The translations under genes were made by a program, and so were the position numbers. From Boletus sp. NGJ (Eukaryota > Basidiomycota > Agaricomycetes > Boletales > Boletaceae), in contig JAGTXK010000091.1 in NCBI GenBank assembly GCA_019096195.1, positions 806,001 to 870,000 of the forward strand: a stretch of 64,000 nt of DNA. The letters are read 5' to 3'. Of this stretch, positions 11,892 through 28,092 are shown in pieces. A model generated the notes under the pieces. It did no database searches. It had not been told where the DNA came from and worked only from the letters and a program-made list of their open reading frames with translations. Numbering within the stretch: position 1 is the first letter of the stretch; every line of letters starts with the position of its first letter.

Positions 11892-12266
11892 TGCTGGCAG
11901 CGGTGTAGGGTCGTCTCTGATGTTGTTGGGAAGGTAAACGTGACTCTTCTCACTGTGCGAAGATCCGAAGCCTGGTCCAGGAAACGTCAGGGGAAGTATG
12001 GCAACTCCAGGCATGAAAACGAGAACGAGGACACGGATAGAAGAAGAGAAACGAAACCCAAAGGACAAACCGGACTGCGAGCGGACGAGGAACAGATACG
12101 TGCGTTGTCCCTACCAAAAGACCCGATTATGTAACGCGCAGTTCAGCCAAAGTGTCACGCTCTCCGTGACCAGATGTGACTTATTTCGAGCACGTGACTC
12201 GGCGCGTTCAACATCGACCTCGACGACGAACACGACCACAGCTGCGACGACGGCGAAGATAACACC
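11892..12266. promoter_or_regulatory. Divergent promoter region, deubiquitinase / Msd1-like gene
   Basis: The 375 bp between two head-to-head starts must carry both promoters and 5' UTRs. No single element was identified with confidence. Confidence 0.4.
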
Positions 12267-14978
12267 ATGACGGAGGCCCAAAGAAACGTTCACTGGGCAC
12301 TTGATGTATCCATATCTGAGTTTGGATCAGCCTTTGACACAACCTCCTCGTCTTGCACTTCGACCTCAAGCTTCCAATATATAAACTCACAACTTGTCGC
12401 CCATGGATTCACTGCAAGCCCTGGTATATCACTCGATGGTATCTCTAATGAGAATATGGAACATGTCACGAAGTGTCTTCTCGCGATGCTCAGTCAACGA
12501 GTGGTATGTCAACCCGTTTGGATCAGAGTTCGTACTCTGACAGGTGGTAGAGCGACATGTCGCGAGCAGAGGAACTATCAACGAAACTACGAACTCTATC
12601 GTATGACCATGAGCGGCTCATGAACATGCATCATTCTTCTACCGAAAGAGCACTCAATGCAGAACGTGAAGCGAACATGTACAAGTCGCGTCTGGCGTGA
12701 GTGACAGCGGGACTAACATGCTAGGCACTACTCATCAATATGTGCTAGGACCGCTGCTCGTTCGCTGCAGTCATCAGAGTCGAGTCATAAACAAACCACC
12801 GCCGAACTTCAGCGTACGAGAACATCCCTCCAAGCTCTCCGTGCCACGCACGTAGCCGAACTCAAGAAGAAGGAGAAGGAGATCGAACGAATGGTGGACA
12901 AATGGATCAAACTCTCGGACTCTCAAGCAAAATTGCCCACAACATCTCCTGGCATGGTAATTCGAGGGGCTAACGCTGAGGTTTCCTCGGGCATGGAACT
13001 GATCGGAAAGGGTAAAGGATACCTGGAAGTCGCTCTGGAGCACGCCGAAAGCTCAAGAACAGAACTTCTCGACGAGACGACCCGGCTGAGACGACTGATA
13101 CTCGTATCCGCGAATCGCTTGCAGTCTATGATGCATGAAATACGCATTTTGGCTTCCATCAAATCAGAAGAGGCAAGCTCCTTTCATTGTTACCCTCCAC
13201 GTAGATAGACTAATATGTAATAGCATGCTTCCTTTGATCATGATGCGTTATTCCCGCTTACCCCAATCAACGCGGCGGATGATAAAATTCTTTCTCTCTT
13301 TGCATCCGCAAACGACGCCATTTCCATACTATCGAAACATCTCTCGGACAGGCCAAACGCCACCCAGGTTGCAACTTCTGGACAACCTACGGAAGCAGAC
13401 TCCGAAGAATGTAAACGCCTTCAGGCCGTCATCGAGAAGCTGCAGACCGAACTTGGTGTGTTGGATTCCATTACTATGTTTTCAGCTGATTGAATCCCTC
13501 TCATTCAGATGAAGCCAACAAACTACACGAGACACACGCAACCGAAACACGTGAACTTCTTAATCAACTGGCAGTCCAAGGGATGCAGAAAGCTTCTATG
13601 GATGACTTGATGCTCGCTTCCGAACGCGATGCTGAACGTGACCGGGTTGATCGTATCAAGAAAGAGCTTGAAGATGAACGCGAGAAGTTCACCCAAGCAG
13701 CCGTGAAGCTCGGCAAAGAGAAATCTACCTTCGAGGTAGGCTCGTTGATTTGCCTTCGCTAAACCTGGCTCTCATTTTCGTGTTCAGAGTGAACGAATCA
13801 GGTTCTTGGAAGAAAGGCGGTCATGGCAAGTCCAACAAATGCTTTCCGAACACCCTCCCGCTCCGGAAGCACCGCCGCCCGGCGCACCTCCTTCCCCCGG
13901 TCTGGCTGCTCACCTTCCTGAGGTAAAGAATTCACCCCGCAAGTCCCCTCGTAAGCAGAAGGTCGTAGGCAAATCGGGTAACAGTCGTAAAACGCGTGTC
14001 TCCCGTCGTTCCTCCATCTTCTCCATTCCGCCCCCGACCAATGTTGAACCTGCGTACGAGACGGAGGTAATCCCCATCGTAGTCCCAAAACAGCATACGA
14101 GTAATAAACCATCCACCCTGACGAAATCGATCCTTCCAACGTCTTTCGTTCTCCCACCTCTGTCACCCAGGACATCGTTTCCACCACCCGACCCGTTGCT
14201 TGGACCCTCGGACAATCACGTCCCTGAGAGCGATCCAAATTTTGCTGAGCGTTCATCACTGCGCTCCTCTCCCCCACAACCCTCTCTTCCAAACCCCATA
14301 CCGACGATCATCGAGCCCGCCCCCGTCCCCATGCAAAAACTAGCCCTAGTTCCAGCCGAACCCCGAACCCCACCCCCATCCCGACGTCCATTTCCCATGG
14401 CAAAACCTTTGGCGTCTCATATGATGCACGCCTATTCACCCGTAAAACCCAGCCCACTTAGTCGCATCCTCATGCTCGCCGACTCCCCCGAGAGCCCAGA
14501 ATCCGAACCGTTGCCCAAGTCAGATGGTGAGAAGACGACACCAACTGGATGGCCTGTACCCGTTGCGATGGGGGCAGCGGCAGGAAAGGATGACGATGAG
14601 AGTCCACTCAGAGAAAAGAAGACAGAACGGAATACTGCGCAGGTGAAAAAGGTTGACAAAGCGAATGCGAAGAAGCGGACGTCGAAAGAGAGGAGTAAGG
14701 TGAAGGAGGAACCCGCTCTGCCCGCTGCTACCAGTAAACCCAAGACGATCGGTGCTGGGGAAAAGGAGAACCGAGATAAGCCATCTCGTAGAGGCTCACC
14801 GCCCATGTTGGGTGTTCCCTCGACTAAACCGCCTCGTACCTCCACCACGAGCAAACCTGAAGTACAGGCTAAATTCACGGCAAAGGTGCCAGCAAAACTA
14901 CCAGTCGGAAGAGGTGGTGCAAGGAGAGTACCTATCGGGAGTGCGGACGCGGGACCTTTACCCGGGTGGCGAGGTTGA
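12267..14978 (+). CDS. Msd1/SSX2IP (ADIP) family spindle-anchoring coiled-coil protein
   Basis: The start is ATG 12267 (MTEAQRNVHWALDVS). An early conserved block reads FQYINSQLVAHGFT, then KCLLAMLSQRV, followed by long charged coiled coils (SLQALRATHVAELKKKEKEI type, then ELIGKGKGYLEVALEHAE and LEDEREKFTQAAVKLGKEKS). This is the ADIP domain layout. The last exon (about 13790-14978, about 395 codons) is Pro/Ser/Lys-rich and disordered (PPPGAPPSPGL; KNSPRKSPRKQK), ending GPLPGWRG. In fission yeast and human cells the family (Msd1, SSX2IP) tethers microtubule minus ends at spindle poles and centrosomes; that role here is by homology. Several short introns interrupt the coiled-coil half. Confidence 0.75.
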
Positions 14979-15110
14979 TTGACACGGTACACGCCCAAAT
15001 TAGGGTTTAGCACGGTCAACGCAATGCGATTTAGGCGTCTACATATTTCTATTGACAATTCTCATCATAGTTGTACAAGATACCCTTGCAGTGATACTCG
15101 CTGCCCCACA

Positions 15111-17764
15111 CTAGGAATCGAGATCGTGAGGGATCAAGAATGAGCCAAAATAGTTCTCCAGGTCTGCAACGGCGGTCGAGGGAACGATTGTCCCCACATA
15201 GCCATCCGGCCGAACGACGACAAGCGTAATCTGCTTCGGATCCATGCCGAATCTTTCATATGCGCCTCCACCCTTGCTCCTGGTCACATCGGTGTCGTCG
15301 AGAAGGACTCTGTGACGCGTCCATATCAACCCACCAACGAGGTGGATGAGGGGATGATACTTACTTTGTCCAGTGGGTACGGAAGAATGCAGGCACGAGC
15401 AAGTAGTTTATCTCTTCCTTCTTTCCCGCGGTGATCGTGATAATCTCGAATACGGTCGAGATGTTCCCATCAGCACTGTATTTACAGAGGAAGCTTGATG
15501 GCTTGCTCATTTCTTCCGCGAGCAAATTCAACTCGGTGATCCGCGCCTCGGTGAGGTTTCCCACGAAGAACAACACTTTGAAGCGAATATCTGAGGGGAG
15601 CAAGTCTTGTATCTCAATTGGGCGCGCGTCGGCGGCGCGAACAAAGATTTGTGGGAGCATTCTCTGTCCAATAACGAGATTCTCCGCACATTCCTGATGT
15701 CTGGGATCCACGATCGCAGACGGAGAATAGTGAACACTGGTGCCGCTTGTGAATCCTCCGAATGTTTGGAACGCTCTGGTAAACGGGTTGATGAGAGCAA
15801 GATTCGCCGGTGAGCGGGGCACCATGTGTATGACACTAACCGCAAGAATTGCCCGTGGGATACACCACCTTCGTTCTCATCTGTCCTTGGCTTACCAGAA
15901 AACAAACTTGCAAACTCCTTATCAAAGTTTATCAAGTCTTGAGCATATTTTCTGCGTTCTTGTTCATACTGGGAAGAGGGAACATAATAGGTACAGAACA
16001 GCAAGTCGTTATAAAACCTACAGTCTTCAAGACTGATGGGCTGGACCATCCCCTGACCACATGTGCAAGTTTCCACGCTAACCGATTCTCAGTTTGCGCT
16101 TAACGACGCGGGGTGGTGCATACCAAGATTATGGGTATCATTCATGCTGGCATTCATCCCTTGACCTAAACCATGGAGAAATGATTCCGGATTTCCGGAT
16201 TGTAGAGAAATCTTCTCACCAGCTTTTGGGGAATGGGTATGACACGCGTCGCCGGCAATGAAAACGCGGTCCTTGACGGTGTAACTGGATGCCACACGCT
16301 GCCCAACTGACATGTAGCTCGCACATTTAAAACGGCCGCGAGTGGGAAATTTTAGGAAAGACATACTGATGTAAATCGTCCACCATTCGATAGCTTTCGT
16401 GTCGGCTAGCTCAAATGGGTGTAATATCTTCCTGGAGACCTACCGGCACTCATCAATCGTATGCCAAAGTTCACCATCTCCTTAAAAGTTCTCACCGAAA
16501 GGAGCTTCTCCGGATTCATCCTGCTCTTATCAACTCTTCCGGTCAACGGATCTACGACATCCGCATCTGACAGCTGGATGTACAAACGGACCGTGTCGCC
16601 CTCACGGGGAATAACCATGCAGGATCCGTTCGTCGAATGGATAACAGTACGGTTACGAATATCTGGAAAGTTTGTTTCCGGTATCAAGTCGATAACACCC
16701 CAAATATAGTCTGTTCAGCTTCATTAGACAAGTACAGCACAAATCCGGTCAGATCACCAGTTTGTTCGCCATCCATCTCAATTCCTAGAGTCTTTCGGAC
16801 CCACGAATGTGCTCCTACAGATTGAAAATCGGTGCCAGGCCCGTACTATACAAGTAAGGTACGACTCACCATCTGCCCCGACAACGAATTTGGCATGTAC
16901 GATCTCTGTCTTGCTCTCGTCATCGATCGCGTCTAAATGCTCTACGGTAACCTGTAGTAATCATTGTTCGCGTACTCAAAGGGTGAGCGGTCCGGTTGGT
17001 GCTCACCTTCACTGGGTATGACGAAGGGCTTGACAGTTGATCGACGTCTTGCGAAATCTCAATGGCCGAAGGTCGTCTTGGGCGTTCGACTTCTAGTCCA
17101 TGATCTCTCATAGAATCAAGAAAGATGGCCTCTATTGCTCCTTGGTGGAGTGTGATCTACACGCCGCCCGTTCATGAATCAACACGATGAAGTAACGTTC
17201 GACGACAAGGACCGCACCTCGAACGGATAGCGTGCAGCTGACGCGGTGACATCGGGGGCACGTCCTGTGCACTTCGGGACTCGCTCGAAAAACACTCCAA
17301 GGCCGAAGATAGCTCATACCTCGATTCCTCCGTTCAGGCCAGGGTTGTAGAAAGCCTTGAACCACCAGAGCTCGTTAGACGCACGAACTTTATGACCAAA
17401 GCAAACATGCACATACACACATGTGCATCTGGTTTCCCTCTTGGATCAAGCGCTCAGCAAGTCCATAGCTCTATTACGAGAAAGCTCGGGATGTGATCAA
17501 AGCCGTGGGAAAAGACAGCAGCCTATACCTGCAACACTTCGATTGTCCTTGGTTGAATACCGTCCGCTTGACCGGCTGCGACCTTTATGGGGCTGGGACC
17601 AGTCAACACTCGGTCGCTCGTGGTGACGGTGATGTTGAACAAGATCCGTACCGTTTATCAATGATCCTCACGTCTGCGCCTGCCATTGCGAGTGCGTTGG
17701 CGCACATCACTCCAGCAGGGCCAGCTCCAATAATCAAGACATCAACGTGAGTTTCCAGAGGCAT
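15111..17764 (-). CDS. FAD-dependent monooxygenase, phenol 2-monooxygenase type (copy 1)
   Basis: Flavoprotein hydroxylase predicted to use NAD(P)H and O2 on an aromatic substrate. From ATG 17764 (MPLETHVDVLIIGAGPAG) it has the GxGxxG FAD fingerprint. It then has GQADGIQPRTIEVLQ, the DG motif (VVGADG), a mid-domain (WGVIDLIPETNFPDIRNRTV, about 16650-16710), the GD motif [16 protein letters not shown] (about 16220-16270) followed by GQGMNASMNDTHNL, and the thioredoxin-like phenol-hydroxylase C-terminal domain (NLVIGQRMLPQIFVRAADAR). It ends SFLIPHDLDS. About ten introns are needed. It is the leftmost and most divergent of three tandem copies. The substrate cannot be read from the sequence; secondary metabolism and aromatic catabolism are both possible. 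Confidence 0.85.
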
Positions 17765-18788
17765 GGTGGTGTGAGAGAAGGAGAAAGCACGACCGGTTCC
17801 CCGAGCCCTGCTCAGCCCTTAGGCGGCCTTTTCAGATCGTGCCAAATTCAAACAGGTACAATTGTTACTAGTTTACTGTGCTTATTCATAACTGACAGTT
17901 CATTCATTCACCGGAACTTGGAACGCCACCATTTGCTCAATTTCGGGTTTCCAATTCAAGAATCTCTGCGGGGATATACAAAAGTCGACGCTTGTGGGAA
18001 GTCTTGGCTTGACTTGATGGGAACCCGACCCTAACTTCTGTGTGGGACGTCCAGTGTCCCCGACACTTACTGTATTGTACACAATCTTTTCATCGATTAC
18101 TGTTTACATACTCCTGAGTCCAACACTTGTACTGACGTGCTCTCCATCCTCGGGGCCAGGGGTGCCTGGAGGGCAATGCTATATCACACTCATTTATTTT
18201 CTCTACATCTCATTCACCAATGATCGGGATCTTTTAGATATACAGTACACCCTTACTAAGAATTGTATTCTGAGTAAATTTCGATGGGAACAGCAAAGAT
18301 AATCGGCGGCAATATGATACTGGTTACCATACCTGTTTCGTGTGTACAAGGACGAACAGCCAATGATTCATACTCGCCCCGTTGTGGGAATGCTACCGCC
18401 AGTTTCATCGTTCAGATTGCGGGCTAGCCAAGACTCTGGATTACATGAGGATGAAGCATTAACTGCACGCCTGAGAAAGGTTTAAATTGCATGCGGATTG
18501 CTGCCGATCGGGTAGGGCTCACGCAGTTTCAGCAAAGCGATCCATGACAGAGCGTGGATGCGCATCTAACGGCGAGTCTCAGGTTGTTCACATGGACCTG
18601 CTTCAACATCGATTGTTCTGTGTTGCTTCTTACTGTTTCAGGTGGAGACAGCTTTCTCGCTACTGAATACACCAAATATCTGGCATAACATCGAGATCGT
18701 CCCAGGTTGAAACACCGCAAGTCGTGTAACACCGCCGTGACGTTTTCCGAGACCGCATGAGCGATACTACGCAAATACAAACACGCCT
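17765..18788. other. Spacer between monooxygenase copies 1 and 2
   Basis: About 1 kb holding the copy 1 promoter and the 3' flank of copy 2. No conserved gene seen; the longest open frames are under 100 codons and featureless. Confidence 0.45.
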
Positions 18789-21379
<2,591 letters not shown>

Positions 21380-21708
21380 GACGGAGGTGACTCCACCACG
21401 ATTTGGCTTTATAGATAGAACATCCAGGTAAATAGACCCTTTTATATCAGTGAGAGAAGCTTTACATGGATTATCATAAGACAGAGACACGAAAGGAAGG
21501 TTGCACTCCGGGTTCACATACCCTAAGGTTGTGTGGACCGCTGAAGAACCCGGAAAATGCTTGTTTTGATAACTGGATACGAAGAGGCGAGTGAGAAGAA
21601 AAGAAAAAGTTGACAAAGATGGACGTATTCCGTGCGTTAAGTTGGCAAAACTTGGGTGATGAAAGAATGTTGGAGCCTCAGCTGTGAATCGTATTCCTTA
21701 CAAGTCCA

Positions 21709-22090
21709 TCATATTTTCAAACCTCGCCACGCAACACACGTTGGACGGATCGAGCCCCCTCTAAATGCTTTGTCTGGTGAGCAACATGTCTTGAACCTGA
21801 GAACATATTTACGTTTAAGTGGCAAAGGGTGACTCGGACTTACTTCGACGTTCCCGCTCTCTCCCATCGCTCCTGCCTTTTCATTCCAATTTGAGGCGAC
21901 CGTGAGCACAGAAGGATCCAGTCCGAGCCGGCTAAACTCACATGTCACTGAGAAGATACATTGGCAGTGACAATGCAAACGGAGTGGAATCCGTGGCATC
22001 CACCGTGACTCGAGTTCGGAGTCATGCAGGGTTACTGGCCCGAGTCCCATACAGTATGTCCTATCTTTCATCTGGTTCATCTGGTCTTGT
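21709..22090 (-). pseudogene. Truncated duplicate of POLD4 3' end
   Basis: This segment aligns base by base with the end of the intact POLD4 gene at 27008-27400. Shared stretches include TGAGCAA/GATGTC around the last exon, the donor AGTAAGTCCGAGTC and GAGCGATGGGAGAGAGC. The copy has internal deletions: the block coding for YEFGPCIGMTRLE is shortened and the residues after the ERWERA-coding part are missing. Its last exon is out of frame. No start or 5' half is present, so it cannot make a functional subunit. It lies just upstream of monooxygenase copy 2, as the real gene lies upstream of copy 3, so it marks the end of a duplicated block. Confidence 0.8.
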
Positions 22091-23269
22091 CTTGTAGTTT
22101 TTCCGGCCCAGCTCTAGGCCCTTTCATATCTGCGGCTGGCTTGACTGGTCAGACGGAGACCCGTAGGAAACCTTTTTTGGCGAGCACTTCAGCTCGGCTG
22201 GTGTCCAAATTGATTTACGTCAGGCTAATGTCAGCTGATGACGGTATGGCTGAGGATTTCCGTCATTGTTTGTGAGCGACCTACCAAATGCGGCCATTAC
22301 TTCTCGCCGCACACGTAATCTATTTGTCCGCACTATCGTTCATTACAAGGTTTCTCCCGGTTCATAAGTCGTGGGATAACTCACCGGGGAAACTCCTTCC
22401 TTTTTTGTAACTTCCCTTTTTGTGTCGACTCACCGGCATTTGCCGTTTCCGCACGCCAACCAACCAACACAAACAAAGGTCAAGCAAGGTTTTTGCCGAC
22501 GCGAGTTTTGACGAGGACTCCACCCAAATATCCACACCCAGGTTTTACACAATTTTACTTCAATTCATGGATTTTGCATTCACTCACACAACAGGACCAC
22601 AGGTACAGCAAGGAAATGACTGAACATCAAAATGGATTACTGTAGGCAGCAAGATGAATGCCGAACAACGTGAATGTGTCATGCGCCGGATGCAAGGGTC
22701 GATGGCAAGGTCAGAGGAATACACCGAGAAGCACAGATCGCACATAAGATCAGAACACGGGGACGTACAGAGCAAACCAGCCAGTGGCCTAGACGCGCCG
22801 GGAGACTGCAAGAGCGTGCAGGAACGCCAGAAGGTGATGCGAAGGGACGCGACGAATGGCGCACCAAAACACTGGCATATGGCCGCATCAGGATCGTACT
22901 GCGCGGATTGGATATATCGTATACGAACTAGAGAGGCTTGGGAAGTTGTCCCAGAGTAACTACAACGTTGCGAAAGATGACAAGCACAGATCAAGCACAG
23001 ATCCAGATCGCGCGCACCAGAGCAAATTTATGGCTTTATCGAGCCGCAACTTACCATTCGGCCGCCGTGTCACATCGAGAGGTCAACGCTGATCAACAAC
23101 TGAAAATGCATGTGGAACTTCATCCACTATTATTGACGACAAGTAATAATACTGCATTGACATTAAATAGCCAGTCTCCTTCCCGACCCTTTAGCACACG
23201 AACTCATTCGTGAGATGTAAGTGATTGCTTGAAACCCAGCTGTTGAACCGAGATTAGCTATCTTGCATG
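22091..23269. other. Unassigned stretch between POLD4 fragment and monooxygenase copy 3
   Basis: It contains overlapping short frames on both strands at about 22420-23210 (for example plus 22654-22959, Arg/Glu-rich) but no domain recognised. There is no similarity by eye to the matching flank left of copy 2, so the duplication breakpoint lies near the monooxygenase stop codon. Confidence 0.4.
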
Positions 23270-25866
<2,597 letters not shown>

Positions 25867-27007
25867 TATAGTATGAAATGACGGAGTTGACTCTATCAGG
25901 ATTTAGCCCTCCTTGATGGATAATAACATCCATGGGGAAGGGACCCTTTATATGTCGGCGAGAGAAGCCACGTACCGCAGGTATGATGAGATGGAAGCGC
26001 ACAAAGAAGTTAACTACGCGTCAAGTTGCCATACCCTAAGGAGTTATGGACTGTTCAGGAAAGGAGAAAACCCCACATCTTCATGATACACTTACCCGGC
26101 CAAAGTTAATAGGGGATGACCCGAGATTGCAGGATTAGAACGAAACCGCGCCTAGACACAATCAGAACCCTCAGGATCCCCTTTCCAGAATCATGGAAAC
26201 AACCGTCGAGACGGGATGTGGTCCATTGATGTGGGGAACCGGTCGTAGCCGAAGCAACGAATGGGAAAACGTTCACGAGGTGCACAAAAGGTAGTTGATA
26301 TCAAAGATCCTTTTGATCGGATCAGCGTAGTGGAGAGGCCGTGAGAGCTTACAGAGTTATTCGGACAGCCAGCGGAAGCTGTAACTGTGGACACGCAACG
26401 GCTTACGATTCGGTTTTTGGGGGGCGGGCGCTGAGTACTGAGTTATGTCGAAGGACCGTTGTAAGCGACTCACCCAGGTGCCAGCGCCACTGGTACCTTC
26501 CGTCCATATTTCTGACGTTGATATTTCCCAACACACGAAAAAGGTTAAATTCGAAGCGCATGTGATGCCACTCGACCACGGATGAATGGGAAAAGTAACT
26601 GGCGTTAGCGAGGTTATAACCCAACTATTTAGCGGGGTGCACATGAGCTGATCGCCTGACTAGCAGTGAGTGTCCCAATGCCAACCGTGCTCAATCCAAA
26701 ACGTAGGCCATGATGATTACACCGATTATGCACATGATCGGTATCAGTGTGAACGTTGTCAACGCACGTTGTACAGACGTCATAAATTAGAACAGGACAC
26801 ACGAGGCGAAGCAGCGCCGGGTCCAGGTAACAGGTATACAAGTCAGTACGCCGCAGAAACCCAATCAGTTACTATCGAAAAGGGGGAGGCACTGAAAATA
26901 AATTTCGACAAAGATGCGTTTCGTCCGTTGTTATTGAAACCTGGGTACGGTCGGACGCCTGAGTTTTCTTTGAATCCGAGGATTACTTACAACTCGATGG
27001 ACTCCTT
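25867..27007. other. Copy 3 promoter region with about 800 bp absent from the copy 2 flank
   Basis: The first about 200 bp and the last about 120 bp match the sequence between copy 2 and the POLD4 fragment (21380-21708). The middle, about 26090-26880, has no counterpart there. It encodes no protein I recognise; short minus-strand frames at 26357-26644 and 26191-26394 are featureless. No terminal repeats were seen. Confidence 0.45.
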
Positions 27008-27855
27008 TCAAACCTCGCCGTGCAGCACACATCGGGCGTACTCAGCACTTTCAATCCCTTCCTTGGTGAGCAAGATGTCTCGAACCTGAGAAGATATTTG
27101 TGTCTGGTCAGGCAAAGGGCGACTCGGACTTACTTCGACAGGGGGGTTAAGGCCGAACGTTTCTGCTCTCTCCCATCGCTCCAGTCTTGTCATTCCGATG
27201 CATGGACCAAATTCGTACGACCTGAAGCAACCGTAAGCACAGAAAAAATCACTCGTCAAATAAACTCACATGTCAAATAAACGAAGCATTTGGTGTATCC
27301 TATTCTGACCCTCCGAGTGGACTAGACGCAAACGAATTGAAATCCGCGGGGTTCACTGACTCGTGTGTGCTTACTGGGTTCTATATGTCCCATCTTTGAT
27401 CTGACCTCATGGTAGTATTTACGATAACGACCGGCCTTGTCTTGTATGTCCAGATGCTCCCTCCCTATCTCCTCTGGAGAAGGTTTCTGTTTCTCAGACT
27501 GTAACGGTTGCAGTGGTTCCTGCGGCGTGATTCTAGAAGATGGCCGCACCTTCGTACCCGTACTCGCACGCGTTCGCAAGTTGGCCGGCACGGTGACTTC
27601 CACCGCAGTGGTACCCTCTTCGTCAGAGACCTCAGGGACCTCGATGGTCTTCGCTTCATTCAGAGTCTCCAGCGGTGTCTCTGTCTGCTTTTTTCTCCCT
27701 TTTTCTGTGACCGGGATTTTCTGTTGCGGCTTTGCATTAGGAGTGGAGTTGCCGGTGGTTCGCTTAGCACTTGTGAACGAAAGGGTGCCCTGCTTTAAAT
27801 CCTGCATGTTGGAGGTTTGAGCTGTCTTACTTGAAGCTAAAGAGTGTTTAGGCAT
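27008..27855 (-). CDS. POLD4: DNA polymerase delta subunit 4 (Cdm1/POLD4)
   Basis: Smallest accessory subunit of DNA polymerase delta, acting at replication forks. The start chosen is ATG 27855 (MPKHSLASSKTAQTS); an upstream in-frame ATG at 27948 is possible. The N-terminus has KQGTLSF, similar to a PCNA-interacting (PIP-like) motif, then a disordered Lys/Pro/Glu-rich part. The conserved C-terminal domain reads LRLFDM, then after an intron YEFGPCIGMTRLERWERAET and FGLNPPVE. After a last intron come ILLTKEGIESAEYARCVLHG and EV, to the stop at 27008. The pattern GPCxGMTRLxRWxRAxxxGLxPPxEV is diagnostic of the family. Length is about 245 residues, longer than human POLD4 (107) as in other fungi. 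Confidence 0.88.
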
Positions 27856-28092
27856 CGACACAGATTTAGCACGGAGCTGGTGGGTGCTAGGAATCAAGAA
27901 TGGTTCAAAGTTCGATAGCAACAGGGGTGTTGCACAGCCACTGATCACACATCAATGATTAGCTCACGTGCGTATGATTCCGAAATGGATAATAGTCTCG
28001 AGTAAGGTATGTTATCCAACATGATACAAGTGCGCAGCAACATGAGAAAATACCCCTCTCAAAGGCCAAAGCCGCCCGAGTGACGTTCCGTA

